From Spirochaetaceae bacterium (GTDB lineage Bacteria > Spirochaetota > Spirochaetia > SZUA-6 > Bin103): a stretch of DNA of 5,650 nucleotides. Below, piece by piece: positions 5,604-5,650 of this stretch (the stretch's first letter is position 1; every line of letters starts with the position of its first letter). Where the stretch lies: the NCBI GenBank assembly GCA_028820215.1, contig JAPPKD010000166.1, forward strand, positions 1 through 5,650, read 5' to 3'. A program made the translations under genes and the position numbers. The notes beneath the pieces were generated by a model. The model was not told the DNA's origin. It was given only the letters and a program-made list of their open reading frames with translations, and searched no databases.

Positions 5604-5650
5604 GTGCGCCGTGAGAAGGCGTCATTCCCTAGCGGGTGCGAGTCCCGTCC
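5604..5650 (+). mobile_element. Probable 5' end of a group II intron, continuing beyond the window
   Basis: The segment starts GTGCG, the conserved 5' boundary (GUGYG) of group II introns. It folds at once into a short stem GCGCC (5606-5610) / GGCGT (5618-5622) around a 7-nt loop, the layout seen in the first stem of introns such as Ll.LtrB (GTGCGCCC...GGGTGT). It then shows a hairpin CGGG-TGCGAGT-CCCG (5633-5647), the G-G-T-G-x-(A/G)-A/G-G-T-C-C type motif common in domain I of bacterial group II introns. It interrupts the ATPase frame in phase 2. The predicted IBS1 would be TATTCG (5598-5603). The catalytic domain V, EBS sequences and reverse transcriptase/maturase are outside the window, so identification rests on about 47 nt. 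Confidence 0.55.

Noticed and set aside
5633..5647. CGGG-TGCGAGT-CCCG resembles a tRNA T-arm
   Set aside because: The T-loop would need TTC rather than TGC, and no D-arm, anticodon arm or acceptor stem fits upstream. The GTGCG start and first stem fit a group II intron better.
1..5650. CRISPR array, rRNA, full tRNA, insertion sequence ends or riboswitch
   Set aside because: No regularly spaced repeats, no transposase, no terminal inverted repeats and no recognisable structured RNA other than the intron-like start at 5604.

Overview
GC-rich bacterial DNA carrying parts of four unrelated functional blocks. By hand counts of sample lines, the polymerase and enolase genes are about 65% GC or higher. 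The toxin-antitoxin operon (about 52% in two of the three lines counted) and the right-hand end (about 50-58%) are lower. GTG starts are frequent (polB, hicB, hicA). The mix of an Ig-like surface protein, a Pol II-type polymerase, an enolase-superfamily enzyme, a HicBA module and a probable group II intron suits a free-living or host-associated environmental bacterium with an active accessory genome. The window does not allow a phylum to be named.

Layout. (1) <1-632, plus strand: the C-terminal end of a large secreted or surface protein with two bacterial Ig-like (Big2-type) domains. (2) 658-956, minus strand: a dead, internally deleted remnant of the 3' end of a family B DNA polymerase gene. 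It is a diverged paralogue of the intact copy about 0.9 kb away. (3) 975-1429, minus strand: a two-gene type II toxin-antitoxin operon, hicB then hicA, with its own promoter-like sequence, lying between the remnant and the real polymerase gene. (4) 1569-3929, minus strand: a complete DNA polymerase II gene (polB, 786 codons) with intact exonuclease and polymerase motifs and a C-terminal clamp-binding peptide. (5) 4050-5192, plus strand: divergent from polB across 120 bp, a complete mandelate racemase/sugar-acid dehydratase-type enolase-superfamily gene. (6) 5365-5603, plus strand: the first exon of an AAA-type ATPase (Walker A GPNNSGKS). At 5604 it runs into what looks like the 5' end of a group II intron, which leaves the window.

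How it works together. The polymerase and the enolase look like ordinary chromosomal genes that share only a divergent intergenic region. The most informative structure is the hicBA cassette between two direct repeats of the polB 3' end, which records a duplication or recombination event. The second point of interest is the right edge, where composition drops and an ATPase of the kind common in defence and mobile-element systems appears to be split by a group II intron. I found no clear evidence of a wholly new system. The ATPase and intron continue to the right and would have to be read there.
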